Source: Impatiens glandulifera
Taxonomy: Eukaryota > Streptophyta > Magnoliopsida > Ericales > Balsaminaceae
DNA length: 64,000 nt
Reading direction: 5' to 3'
Assembly (NCBI RefSeq): GCF_907164915.1
Contig: NC_061863.1
Coordinates: 21,212,710 to 21,276,709, forward strand
In this document: positions 22,028 to 32,105 of the stretch, in pieces
How the letters are laid out: each line of letters opens with the position of its first letter
Position numbering within the stretch: the first letter of the stretch is position 1
Position numbers and translations under genes: made by a program
Notes under the pieces: generated by a model
What the model was told of the DNA's origin: nothing
Database searches by the model: none
Seen by the model: the letters and a program-made list of their open reading frames with translations, nothing else

Positions 22028-22912
22028 CTAGAGCGTTTGAAAAGCTTTAGACCCGGTCAAGGCATGTAAGGATATGGATGGTTCATCCCTTGGACCGAGC
22101 AATGAAGGTAGATCATCCAAAACAGGTTCTTGGTCGGGTTCTTGGTCTTCTTGATTGGCCGAGACCATGAATAACTTTGATTTACACCTATGATTTGGTT
22201 GCCATTTTTCATTCCAAGAGTAGCATAGGCCCTTCTTTCGCTTTTCATCCATTGAGGCTGGGTCTAATTGCTTAACATGGCCATGGTTTGCATTTGAAGA
22301 GGACCCATATGATGAATTCTTGAAGTCGGTATTGGTGCTCGGCCCGACTGTGTTGATATTAGATGGCGTGGGCAGCAACGGTGCTTCAGTGCTGTACAAG
22401 TTACCATTGCTCATTAAGGACCGATATGTTGCATCTTGGACTTTAGACATGGCCATGGCTTCGTTTAAAGAATCCGGGAATCGCAACCTAATGTAGTTTG
22501 CAATTTCCTCCCTTAGACTAGACAAGTAGCAATTTATGACGTAGTCCCTTGGCATATGTAATAACTTTTGAGAGATCGACATGTACCGAAGAATATATTC
22601 TTGGACCGACCCAACCTGTTTTAAATTCATCAACTGTCTCATTAGAGTGTCGTGTATAGAGGGCCCGAATTGAGTCATAAGGTCTCTCTTGAACACGTCC
22701 CAAGATAAGGCCTCCATATGATTTCGGTTTTGAAGATATGACCCGTACCACATTCTTGCTTCGCCAGAAAAGTGAATGGGGGCGATTTCTAATTTAGTGG
22801 CATCCTTAGTTTTGTCCACTCTGAAAAATTGCTCGGCAGCTGTTTATTGGGACAAGTTTTCAATAAGGGCCTTGAGCGCATCCATTTCTGATTGCTGGCG
22901 AGTTTCTACCAT
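22028..22912 (-). pseudogene. E3 gag
   Basis: The likely start ATG is at 22912 (MVETRQQ). A TAA follows, then the conserved retrotransposon gag: KLEIAPIHFSGEARMWYGSY, MTQFGPS, LMNLKQVGSVQEYILRYMSI, FPDSLNEAMAMSKVQDATYR. The knuckle CYSWNEKWQPNHRCK has lost its second Cys. The N-terminal part looks shortened between LIENLSQ and TAAEQFFRVDKT compared with full gypsy gags. The frame ends at 22028. Confidence 0.82.
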
Positions 22913-22927
22913 GTTGAGAATCGACCC

Positions 22928-22939
22928 GCTCTGATACCA
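22928..22939 (-). promoter_or_regulatory. E3 primer-binding site
   Basis: gctctgatacca on the plus strand is TGGTATCAGAGC on the minus strand, two bases from the 5' LTR of E3. Confidence 0.9.
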
Positions 22940-22941
22940 AT

Positions 22942-23427
22942 TGTTAAGCTCTAAACTATAACCGAGCCTTTCGAGTTCTTTACTTCAAGAAACAGATTCT
23001 TGATGATCGGGGCCGATGGTGGAATTCAACACTCAAGCGCAACGGACATAGAATGAGAAGAGAATTCGAGGTTAAGGAGAGAAGAGCCGAAGGTGAGAAG
23101 AGAAATACCACTAGATTACACCTAGTAGTCCAAGAAGGGGGATGAGGGCCGAGAGATAACTTAGAGCACCAAGTTCTAAAATATTCAATTCATAGCCCCA
23201 AAAAGTGGGGTGGGCATCAACATTTAAGGAGGCTGGTTTACCCAAAAGTATTCGGTTACAACTACTTCTAACATAACAGAATTCGGTTTCAAGAGAAATA
23301 AGAGAGAAAGGAAACAAAACAGAATTATTCCATAAAAAACATAAACTGACCCATATGCACACATGGGCCGAGAGACGGGTGCATAAAATATTTTAGGACC
23401 GAGGTTTTTGATGAGCAGACCGTAACA
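22942..23427 (-). repeat. E3 5' LTR (right copy)
   Basis: It is the same length as the left copy (486 bp), with plus-strand ends TGTTAAGCTC and CCGTAACA, followed by the TSD caatc. Confidence 0.92.
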
Positions 23428-23645
23428 CAATCACTTACAATCCGGTTTTACACTCTAGAACCAAACACATCGACATAAGGCATCATTTCATCCGGGAACA
23501 TGTCATGCAGAAGCATATCCGGTTGGAATATGTAGTAACAGATCAACAAGTAGCCGATATCTTCACAAAGCCCCTACAGAAAGCTAAGTTTTCTTTCTTC
23601 AGAAACATCCTCGGTTTAACCGATATTAATCAACTCATTTCTTAA
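23428..23645 (+). pseudogene. E2 pol part 4: RNase H C terminus
   Basis: After E3 the frame resumes (A)[20 protein letters not shown] and ends TDQQVADIFTKPLQKAKF...ILGLTDINQLIS before TAA. ADIFTKPL is the usual end of copia RNase H. Confidence 0.9.
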
Positions 23646-24183
23646 ACCTCTAACCTCTAAAAGGAAAAATCGGTTCGGACAAACAAAACCGGCAGTTCTT
23701 CCTAAAATGTCGGAAACCGAATTTACCGTCGTATTTATTGAAGAACCGCTTTGTCTATCAGTTACAGTAAACTGACTAGTTACTTAGTACATACACTAAT
23801 TAACTGCATCGAGACCAATGATTGAAATCCAACCGGTTAGAATATAATATATTTTGGAATATTTGGCTTCCCAACAAAAATGGAACAATTGTCTGTGTTT
23901 GGACGTATCTGTTCTAAAAAGATACCTTTTCAAAACAAAGCAGTCATGCCTCAAAAGACGTGAAGATATAATATCTCTCACTGTCCAGGCCTATGACTCA
24001 CATCCTTAGGCTGTAAACACACCTAATTAATGCAATATGTTTTATCCTATGGTTAATAAACTAAATTACCTGCTACCATCTGGATAATACTACTCACCTA
24101 TATCACCCTTCAACTAATATATAAGTTAGATGAATATCAAACAAATATTCACAAATTCAATCTCTCATCTCACTAAGGCAAAA
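23646..24183 (+). promoter_or_regulatory. E2 intergenic region and putative promoter of accessory ORF a
   Basis: About 540 non-coding bases after pol. A TATATAA box lies at 24118-24124, 60 bases before the ATG at 24184, and the leader is CT/A-rich (tctctcatctcactaaggc). Promoter activity is inferred from position only. Confidence 0.4.
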
Positions 24184-24927
24184 ATGTCTCAGTTCCAGAA
24201 CATTCTTCAAGTTGATTTTTCCTCAGCACAAGGGACGAATCACTACGAAATTTTAAAAATGATCAAGTCGTTGGAAAGTATCGGTCTTCGGTCTTTCCTA
24301 GATGACAAACATATAATATTTCCTGAAACCGTGATCAAATTCTTCCATAATGCTAAAGTTTTTCGTGGCACTCCATTCTTTGACACTCTTATCCAATCAA
24401 GGGTAAGAGGAACGGTTTTCGACTTCATCAAGCAAGATTTCGCTCGGTGCTTTGACCTTCCCAAGGAAGGTCTTACAGACTTATCCGTTTTGGCTGAACA
24501 GAAAGCCGAAATATCTCTGGGATTTTCTCGCTCCAACTCTCCGGTCGATGATCACGGTGCACGATCATCGTTGAGGGCCGAATATCAGCTCCTCAACGAC
24601 ATCATTGTTAAGGCCATCATGGGAAAGGATGTCACCAACACCTACTGTCCCACGATCTTCAATATCATGGCCGCCATAACAACCGATACTCCGGTAAACT
24701 GGTCTAGGTTGCTGTTTGACAACCTAATCTGGATGATCAATACCTGACACACTGACTTCATTCCTCAAATTAGCTCTCTACTCATCGAACTCGGGGTTCC
24801 GCTCTGTCCAGGCGAAGGGCTGAACCAATCCCAGGTTTTGACCAGGGATTCCGCGGATTCCTTCTATGAGCGGTTTGAGAAAGCATGTAAGAAAAAAAAG
24901 AGAAACTTCACCTCCTCCGGCCATTAA
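24184..24927 (+). pseudogene. E2 accessory ORF a (env-position ORF family)
   Basis: It starts MSQFQNILQVDFSSAQ. Shared family blocks follow: SLESIGLRSFL, FFHNAKVF, RCFDLPKEGL, EYQLLNDIIVKAI, and NIMAAITTDTPVNWSRLLF with a final N-x3-M. TGA at 24745 interrupts it; the frame continues to TAA at 24925 with a Lys-rich end (KACKKKKRN). Total about 247 codons. No signal peptide or membrane span is evident, so calling it an envelope is unsupported. The blocks recall the putative plant transposon protein domain (Pfam Transposase_32-like), which is a recollection, not a search. Confidence 0.65.
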
Positions 24928-25339
24928 AGAATCACTCCTTCGGACAACCGGTCATTTTGCTTCACGCACCGGTTGTATTTATATCTATCTTAATCGGTTA
25001 TGTCTCTTTTCGGTCTATTATACTTCACATTTTTACTTAATGAAATTCTAGTACTTTTGAATTCTAATTGCATGGGAAACTACACAAACTTAGTTGGTTC
25101 CCAACTAGATTCTGAACCTCGATCTCCGTAACCGGTCAAAAAGTATCACTTCCCAAGACGTTTTGAAAACATAAATATTCCAAAGCATTAATGAGACAAA
25201 ATAGAATCTAAATATTAAATGCTCTCACGCTATCTCTCATTTCAAATCTATTTAAGAAACCTCTCCCTCTCATTCCAATACACTTCAAGACAACATTCTA
25301 CATATCTTAACTCTCTATCTCTCTTAGCAAATCTAAAAA
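24928..25339 (+). promoter_or_regulatory. Spacer and putative promoter of accessory ORF b
   Basis: About 410 bases without an ORF. CTATTTAAG lies at 25248-25256, 84-92 bases before the ATG at 25340, followed by a CT-rich leader (ctctctatctctcttagc). The layout matches the regions before ORFs a and c. Confidence 0.35.
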
Positions 25340-26041
25340 ATGTCTCACCCCATCCTTCGAAACTATTTGTGCATTGACTTTGATTCAGTGCTATCCCTTG
25401 AGTACGTTGAAATGAGGTAAAAACTCTTTGAATCTCTGGTTGACACCGGCCTCCGTGATTTCCTAGAGGAATCTGGACCTATCCTTCTTCTAGAAGTATT
25501 GGAGTTCTTCTCCAATGCACATATCTTTAACGGTGCCATTGTCTCCACTGTGAGAACTAGTGTCATCGTTCACCCGGAAAACCGATTCGCCGGGATGTTC
25601 AACCTCCCAACCGAGGGGTTTTCAGACTTTCCACCACGGGTGGACAGTACATTTGATGATTATGCTGAACTATTCTCCGCCTCCGACATACTGGTTCAAA
25701 ATCACGGCCTTAAAGCCCAACTTGTTCCTCACATTCAACTCTTGCATGAGATCGTTAACCGGTCGATCATCTGCCAGTCTCCCAATCAAAATTACTCTAG
25801 GAAATCCTTTGACATGATGACCTACATCTACAGCTCAACCCCCATCAACTGGGCATCGGTCATCTATAACAACCTGAAGACCATGGTCGAAACGAAGAAA
25901 CGGTTCGGCTATGCTCCTCATTTGAGCTGGGTCATTCGAGCCTGCGTTCCAAACCTTGGACCGGGTATACCGGTGAATCCTTCAAATGTCCTCTCTAAAG
26001 AAGCGGTGGAAGACAAAATTTCTAGGATGATTACTATTTAA
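25340..26041 (+). pseudogene. E2 accessory ORF b (paralogue of a and c)
   Basis: It starts MSHPILRNYLCIDFDSV. After TAA at 25418 the frame continues with LVDTGLRDFL, FFSNAHIFNGAIV, MFNLPTEGFSDF, QLLHEIVNRSII, MMTYIYSSTPINWASVIYNN and a C-terminal GPGIPVNPSNVLSKEAVEDK. It is 233 codons long. The same block order as ORF a, with modest identity, indicates an old duplication. Confidence 0.65.
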
Positions 26042-26469
26042 TTCACTTTGTATGTGTATTTCAAACCGACTTTCATATCGGTTTTATCATTATCATATCT
26101 GTTTTATCCTTTAATCAAATATCAATTTAAATCTTCAAGTTCAAATATCGGTTTAAATTCTCCACCGATTAAATTGTTTACCGCTTCATTAATTATCGGT
26201 TAAAAGGTTTACCGATTTAATAACTTCCCGCCAAAATGCCTCCCGCCAAAAGGTTGCCGCCCAAAAGTCTACCGCCAACTCGTTTTGGAAGGAAAATTGG
26301 CGCCCTTTCTTGATGTGACGGCTCGCGTCGGTTCACATTCCAGACCGCTGCCTATAAATACCCTCACTTGTCTTCTTATTCTCCTCTTCCGCGAATTTGC
26401 TTTCTCTCTCTAGCAATCAACTAATCTTAAAGCTTTTGATCTTTCCAACTCCAAATCTTTCTAATCGAA
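26042..26469 (+). promoter_or_regulatory. Upstream region of accessory ORF c with E2F-like cluster and TATA box
   Basis: TTCCCGCCAAAA at 26225-26236 reads TTTTGGCGGGAA on the other strand. TCCCGCCAAAA is at 26241-26251 and CCGCCCAAAA at 26257-26266, with weaker copies to 26310. CTATAAATA is at 26352-26360. The ATG at 26470 is about 110 bases further on, after a CT-rich leader. The first site fits the plant E2F consensus TTTSSCGC/TTTGGCGGGAA; function is inferred. Confidence 0.5.
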
Positions 26470-29161
26470 ATGGATCGTGATTCTGCCCTCTTCAACTACA
26501 TTTTCCAAGTGGACTTCGAAGAAATTCGAACCAACGGTTCGACGGAGGCTAAATAAGTGCTGGAACTCATATCTGCCTCGGGTCTGGAACATTTTCTAAA
26601 TGGACCGTTCGTCATGTATCAAGACGCGGTCACGAAATTCTTCCAAACTACCGTACTCAATGAAGAAACCATATCCGCAACGGTCGGTGGAAAACCGTTT
26701 AAGGTTACAAAGGAATCAGTTGCTGAAGCTCTCCGCCTACCGACAGAGGGGAGTGACTTCACCGTGGACACGAACGAGGACGTACTCCTAGCGGTTCGCT
26801 GTGCTGTATCGGACACTATCCAACCGATAGTGGTGTCCGGTAAGAAAAAAGACCTAAAACCGGAATATAGGCAACTTTGCGAAATTCTCTCAAAGTCGGT
26901 CCAAGGAAGAGGAGGCAACTACGACAGCCTAACAAGTTCAAAGATTGAAATGTTGACCGGAATAGTTAAAGGTATTAAAATCGACCGGGCCAAGGTTGTC
27001 TTCTCCAATCTGTGTGAGATGGTGGATCCGACTTCAAAACGTTCGCGGGGATATGCCGTTCCGCTCGGAAAGCTGATGCGCCATTCAAATATCGAAACCG
27101 GCCCAGGTGTCCTTATCCCCAACAACAAAATAATAAACTCTACCCACTTTTTGGGCACAACGGCTCGACCGAGTAGAGCGAAGGCCTCAACCGGTAAACA
27201 ATCATCCGCTCGCCCCAGGAAATCGCAGCCTAAGAAGAAGGCTCTGGAGGCAGAACAATCCAGAAGCAAGGCGGTTCCCCACACATCCGGATCGGATAAT
27301 ATTCAAGCCGACATCCCTAATCCGGAGGACTCCGCAACTAGCTCCAGCCGCACCAACTCCAACGACACCGAGCAGAATCGGTCTAACAAAAGAAAGGGGA
27401 AGGTCGTCGATGAGGGCAATCCGGCCACAAATCTTAATATTGAATCCGGTCCAGCCAGACAACCGGAGATACACGAAACCGCGGACGACGACATTCAACA
27501 ATTGGGAGAAGGACTTGTCTCCCAAATAATAGAGCAACTTTTCGAGCATGCTCATGTTGTGAGCGATGTTTACTATCAGTGGGCTCTCCAACGAGAGGAA
27601 GTCGGTTATGCCGACATGTTACCGGAGTGTCCCGCTCATCAGAAATGGGAAAAACTAGTGGAAATAGAGAGGTCGGTGTTCGAACTAACGAAAACAAAGA
27701 GCGTTGTTACCGCTCTTAGAAGAGGAATGATGGTTGAAACGCATTCCCGGTTAAAAGAAATCACCGGCCACATCCTTCACCTTCAGGAACAGAATGTCCC
27801 TAAAGAGGACAAAAACCAGCTCGATGCAATTGTGCTGGAGATGTTAACGGCTAAGGAACAAGAGCTGACCGATGAGATGACGCGGTTGGAATCGGAAGCC
27901 GGTCATCAAGAAGCTTCACACTTTTCAAGATCTCATCCTGAAGATGATGAAAGATCCAAATCCAATGGCGGTCCTAATCCAGAAGAGGCCGAGAATGCCC
28001 CTCCTCCACCGGGATCCACGGTCAACATACTTGAAACCGAAACGGGTAATCCGCTCACCGATCGGCCCGGGTCGCCACAAACCGATAAATCACCAGCACC
28101 TGTATTGACCGAGGACCAATCAAGGGATATATCAAAGTATTTTGTCAAGATGCCATCATCCCGTGGCAGACTAGAATGAAAGAAAGGGCGAAGAAAACAA
28201 ACTAGTTGGTTGAGTCTACCAGTGAAACGCTCAACTCGACGATCCAACGGCTTACAGCTATTGAAGAGAATTACGGCCTAACCGACCAGCTAATCAGGTC
28301 CACGACACACAGAACTACAACTCTGGAGGACGGTCTTGCTCAAATCGACCCGCGGCTCGGTTCAACGGATCAAAGATTAGCGGCTCTTGAAGAGAGTCAC
28401 AATCAAAAGTTGGCGACTCTTGAAGAGGGTCTGTTTCAATCCGGTATCCAGGACGGTTCGATACTTGAAAGAATGGAAGCGCTTGAAGAAAAGCATGCCC
28501 TGACCGAAGCATCACTCCAAGCGGTTTCCGAACAGCTGACGGAAATGATTGCGGCCAAGCTAGCGGCCGACGAAGCGCTTGAGAAAGCGAATGAGATCGC
28601 GGCCCAAAAGATCCTAGAATGAAAACATGCGAATATAAAAGGAAAAGGGAACAGGCGGATGCAACCCTGGCCCAACATGTTCAGGTGGTTGAAAATGCCG
28701 CACCGGAACAAGCGGTACAAGCGAATGAAGACGCGACTTGGCTAATTCAACAACATTTGATAGAAGACGATATCGCTGCAACAAATAAACAATCAAATCC
28801 GGATGCTCCCTCAACCGGACTGATCACCAGAAAAAGAAAGGCAACCAAGAAAATAGCGGCTAAACGGACTCAATAGCTGTTGGCCGACATTGCTGATCCG
28901 ACCAATGATCCTCCAATCAACCCGGTTTCACCAGAAGTTGTAGAGGGTGATGAAGAGGTTGTACCGCTAATAAAGAGAGCGCGGTGTGTCGGTGTGCTTT
29001 CACTCAGATCGGTCCCTTCACAAGCTTCACCAACCACTGGTACCTCAGGCAGTCAAGCATCTTCCTCCGGACTTGGCATCGATCCTTGCAATCCGGGAAA
29101 GGGAGCGATATATGAATACCTCAATAGATATATGCCTAAGAACAACAAGAATAGAGATTAG
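26470..29161 (+). pseudogene. E2 accessory ORF c: long form with basic linker and coiled coils
   Basis: It starts MDRDSALFNYIFQVDFEEI, and TAA at 26554 follows. A 540-codon frame then runs to 28179: family blocks (SASGLEHFL, LRLPTEGSDF, EYRQLCEILSKSV, FSNLCEMV), a Ser/Pro/Lys linker with nuclear-signal-like RPRKSQPKKK and NKRKGK, and a helical region. A frame change near 28190 leads to a Leu/Glu heptad coiled coil (28206-28622). Another shift brings RKRKATKKIAAKR, a TAG at 28874 and a tail to 29161. The ancestral protein was about 890 residues. Basic and coiled-coil features suggest nuclear or nucleic-acid association, which is inference. Confidence 0.65.
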
Positions 29162-29471
29162 ACTTTTAATTATCTATTCTTTATGTCAAGTTTATAATAT
29201 TTCCTATATATATATATAAAGTATTTTTGAAAACCGGCCTACAATTTACTTTTTACATGGTTTTGAATATTTTAAATAAAATAATCAAAAAGGGAGAAAT
29301 TGATAAGATAAAATTTTTCTTTAAAGACGAAATTTTTCTCAAATTTTTCCAAAATTTTTCTAAATTTTTTTTCTCAAATCCGGCCAAACAAACTTTTAAA
29401 ACAACCGGCCTACTTCTTACTTCTTACATGATTTTGAATATTTTAAATAAAATAATCAAAAAGGGAGAAAT
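29162..29471 (+). repeat. E2 3' untranslated end with duplicated polypurine tract
   Basis: A unit of about 70 bases, ending ataatcaaaaagggagaaat, occurs at about 29231-29301 and again at about 29402-29471. Only the second copy abuts the 3' LTR. Between them lies a T-rich stretch (aatttttctcaaatttttcc). Confidence 0.85.
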
Positions 29472-30661
29472 TGTTAGATAAATTAGACCGGTTAAAATAA
29501 GAACTTAACAAAAAAAATTTCCTATGCAGGAACGGTCAAGAATCTAACCGGTCAAGTAATCAAACCGGTTAGAAGAAGAAGCAAAGGATGTATTTAAAAC
29601 CGGAAAGTTATCCGGTTAACCTGAAGCTATGAACAACCGATAGACATTCTAAACCGAAATGCAGCATCCAACCGGAAAAACCGATGAAGAGACTACTTAG
29701 AGAAAGAAGTCAAAATTATCAAACTAAGTATAGTTTACAAATCGGTGTAAACAGACACTTTGGGTATATGCAGAAGATGATATCAAAGGATCAGACTGTG
29801 ACATTGCCATATCAATACAAGTCTGATGATACTCTGAAGGCTGCAGAAGATTGCCTGAAGAAATAGTTACCATTTTGGTACAAGTCAAAGGTGTAGTCTT
29901 CCAGATACAGGCAACCGGCCAACCGACAGTTGCCATATTAAGTAAAAGACAAATGAAGCCGGTCTGCTTCATGCCTTGAAAGCTTAAACCGTAATTAATG
30001 CCTCTGCTCAACCAATCAGATTCAAGGATTACCCTGAAGGTATCTGTTGAAGAAATGTGACCGTTGACACATTTCACCTATAAAAGAAGGAGCTGAAGAG
30101 GAGTAAATGCAGTTCTAAGAGTTCCAACAACCCAAGTTACAAGTTGTGTTTATCTCTACAAAGTTTAAGTGTGCATTTGAAGTGTGATTACAATTTCTGT
30201 GAGAATTGTACGAGTGTTCATCGAGCAGTAAATAAGTCTCGATCGTGTATTGTGTTTGTGTATTCCTTAGTGAATATCCTTCTTGCGGTTTCGAGAAGAA
30301 GGAGTGACGTAGGAGTTTTATCTCCGAACATCCATAAAAACCTGTGTCTTGTTCTTTACTTTCTGTCGGTTCTACTCCCTAACTGACTTGTACTATTCTA
30401 ACCACTTACATAATTCTAACCGACCTCCTAAACTCCAAACCGATATTCTCCAAAACCTATCTCTATTCATCCTATGTGTGTTGCTTTAGTCTAAAACAAA
30501 CCACTTCCGCACTTGAACTCAGTTCAAGGGTTTGTGACAGCCTGTGTAGTATCGAAACCCGGTGTTAATGTTTAACCGGATTAAACACCAACCGTTAAGT
30601 GTTGTTAGAAGGTGTAAACCGGCCGGACCTCGGTCCCCCACCCGCGATCTAGATCCTAACA
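29472..30661 (+). repeat. E2 3' LTR
   Basis: It starts TGTTAGATAAATTAGACCGG and ends GATCCTAACA; the target-site copy agatt follows. The two-hairpin block at about 30279-30335 has stem 1 CTTCTTG/CGAGAAG and an intact stem 2 GGAG/CTCC. Apparent ORFs inside are LTR artefacts. Confidence 0.93.
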
Positions 30662-32105
30662 AGATTCCTAAGGGAGTGATTGACCGGGGACCCAATTGAA
30701 GGTGGGTACCAAAAGATTGTAAATATTTATTTATGTAGGTACAAATAAACGAAGGACAGGAGGAATCTGTATGGTATCTTGATAGCAGATGTTCCAGGCA
30801 CATGATAGGAAACAAACGGCTTCTCACTGATATTTCAGATTGCTCTGGACCTAAGATCACATTTGGTGACAGCAAGAAGGGTAAGACCATGGGTAAAGGT
30901 AAGATTATCCATGGTAACCTAACTATTAACGACGTGCTGCTTGTTGATAATCTGTGTTATAATTTAATCAGCATTAGTCAACTATGTGATAATGGTTTGT
31001 CAGTAGATTTTCAAACTCATGCATGTCTAGTTAAAGATCAAGATGGAAACATTTTATTGACTAGAAATAGAGTAGGAAACTCATATAAAATGAATTGGCA
31101 AAAAGAGTCTTCTGATCCTATGTGCATGATTGCCAAGAATGACCAGAAATGGTTATGGCATAAACATTTGAACCATTTGAATTTTAAAACCATCAACAAC
31201 ATTTGTTCAAATAATTTAGTTATTGGTTTGCCCAAACTTCAGTTTTCAAAGGACAAGATATGCACTGCTTGCCAGTTAAGTAAACAGGGCAGATCATCGT
31301 TCAAAAGCAAAGGGAAATCACAATCCAGCCGTATCCTAGAACTTTTACATATGGATCTATTTGGTCCAATTCCTGTAAAGAGTATAGGAGAAATGAGATT
31401 TGCCTTAATTGTTATTGATGATTTCTTTCGTTTTACATGGATTGCATTTTTACCATCAAAAGATAAAACTATTGAAAATTTGATTAGGATATTTAAAGGA
31501 ATTCAGAATCAGAAATCTTTGAATATCACGTGCATTAGAAGTGATCAGAGAACTGAGTTCACTAAAAGATACCTATCATCTTATCTCGAGGAGACTGGAA
31601 TTAGGCACGAGTTGTCTAGCGCCAAAACTCCACAGCAAAACGACATTGATGAGAGAAGAGTGAGAACTCTAAAGGAAGCAGCGAGATCTATGCTTGCTGA
31701 ATCAAATGTACCTCAGAAGTTCTGGGCGAAAACTATTAGTACTGCCTGCTATACACAAAACCGGTCAATAATTAACAAACGTTTTGATAAAACTCCCTAT
31801 GAGCTGTAATATGGGAGAATTCCTACAGTGTCTTACTTTAAGATATTCGGGTGTAAATGTTTTGTCCATAACAATGGAAATGTTTATTTGACCACTTTTG
31901 ATGCTAAAGCAGATGAGGGATTCATGTTGGGATACTCATCAGTAAGCAAGGCTTACAGAGTATACAACAAAAGAACACAAACTGTTGAAGAATCCCTCCA
32001 TGTAGTTTTTGATGAGCCTGTTGAGAGCAAAACTAATGAACCCATTGATCTTGCTGACTGACTAAAAGCGACTAGTCTTGAGTCTATAAGTGAAGAAGAA
32101 GAAAC
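30662..32105 (+). pseudogene. E1 gag end, protease and integrase
   Basis: The gag tail PKGVIDRGPN and TGA lead into pol. The protease site reads SVWYLDSRCSRHM: the expected DSG is DSR. The integrase has the HHCC region (WLWHKHLNHLNF...CTACQLSK) and the D,D,E positions in HMDLFGPI, IRSDQRTEF and DIDERRVRTL. TAA at 31807 falls in the conserved TPYEL region, and another stop (TGA) occurs near 32059. Confidence 0.88.

Larger units (their letters stand above)
20626..23427 (-). mobile_element. E3: short non-autonomous Ty3/gypsy element (gag-protease only)
   Basis: Two 486-bp LTRs flank 1830 bp of internal sequence, with TSD caatc at 20621-20625 and 23428-23432. Read on the minus strand it has a Met-tRNA primer site, gag, an aspartic protease and a polypurine tract. 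There is no RT, RNase H or integrase. With all transposition signals present but no polymerase, it would need another gypsy element to move. Roughly 20-25 differences separate the LTRs by eye. Confidence 0.9.
13298..30661 (+). mobile_element. E2: long Sirevirus-type Ty1/copia element with three extra ORFs
   Basis: LTRs of 1209 and 1190 bp begin TGTTAGATAA and end GATCCTAACA. The flanks are ggatt and agatt, a TSD with one substitution. The primer site is at 14509. gag, PR-IN, RT-RH, three related accessory ORFs and a duplicated purine tract follow. After subtracting the solo LTR (19021-20268) and E3 (20626-23427) the element is about 13.3 kb, several kilobases longer than E1 or E5 because of the three ORFs. 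It sits in the gag/pol junction of E1, same orientation. Confidence 0.92.

Noticed and set aside
24184..24927. Calling the accessory ORF an envelope gene
   Set aside because: Only its position suggests env. No signal peptide, transmembrane span or cleavage site was visible.
26557..28179. A 540-codon open frame as a host gene
   Set aside because: It lies inside E2 between pol and the 3' LTR, shares blocks with ORFs a and b and with the E1/E5 ORF, and has frameshifted continuations.
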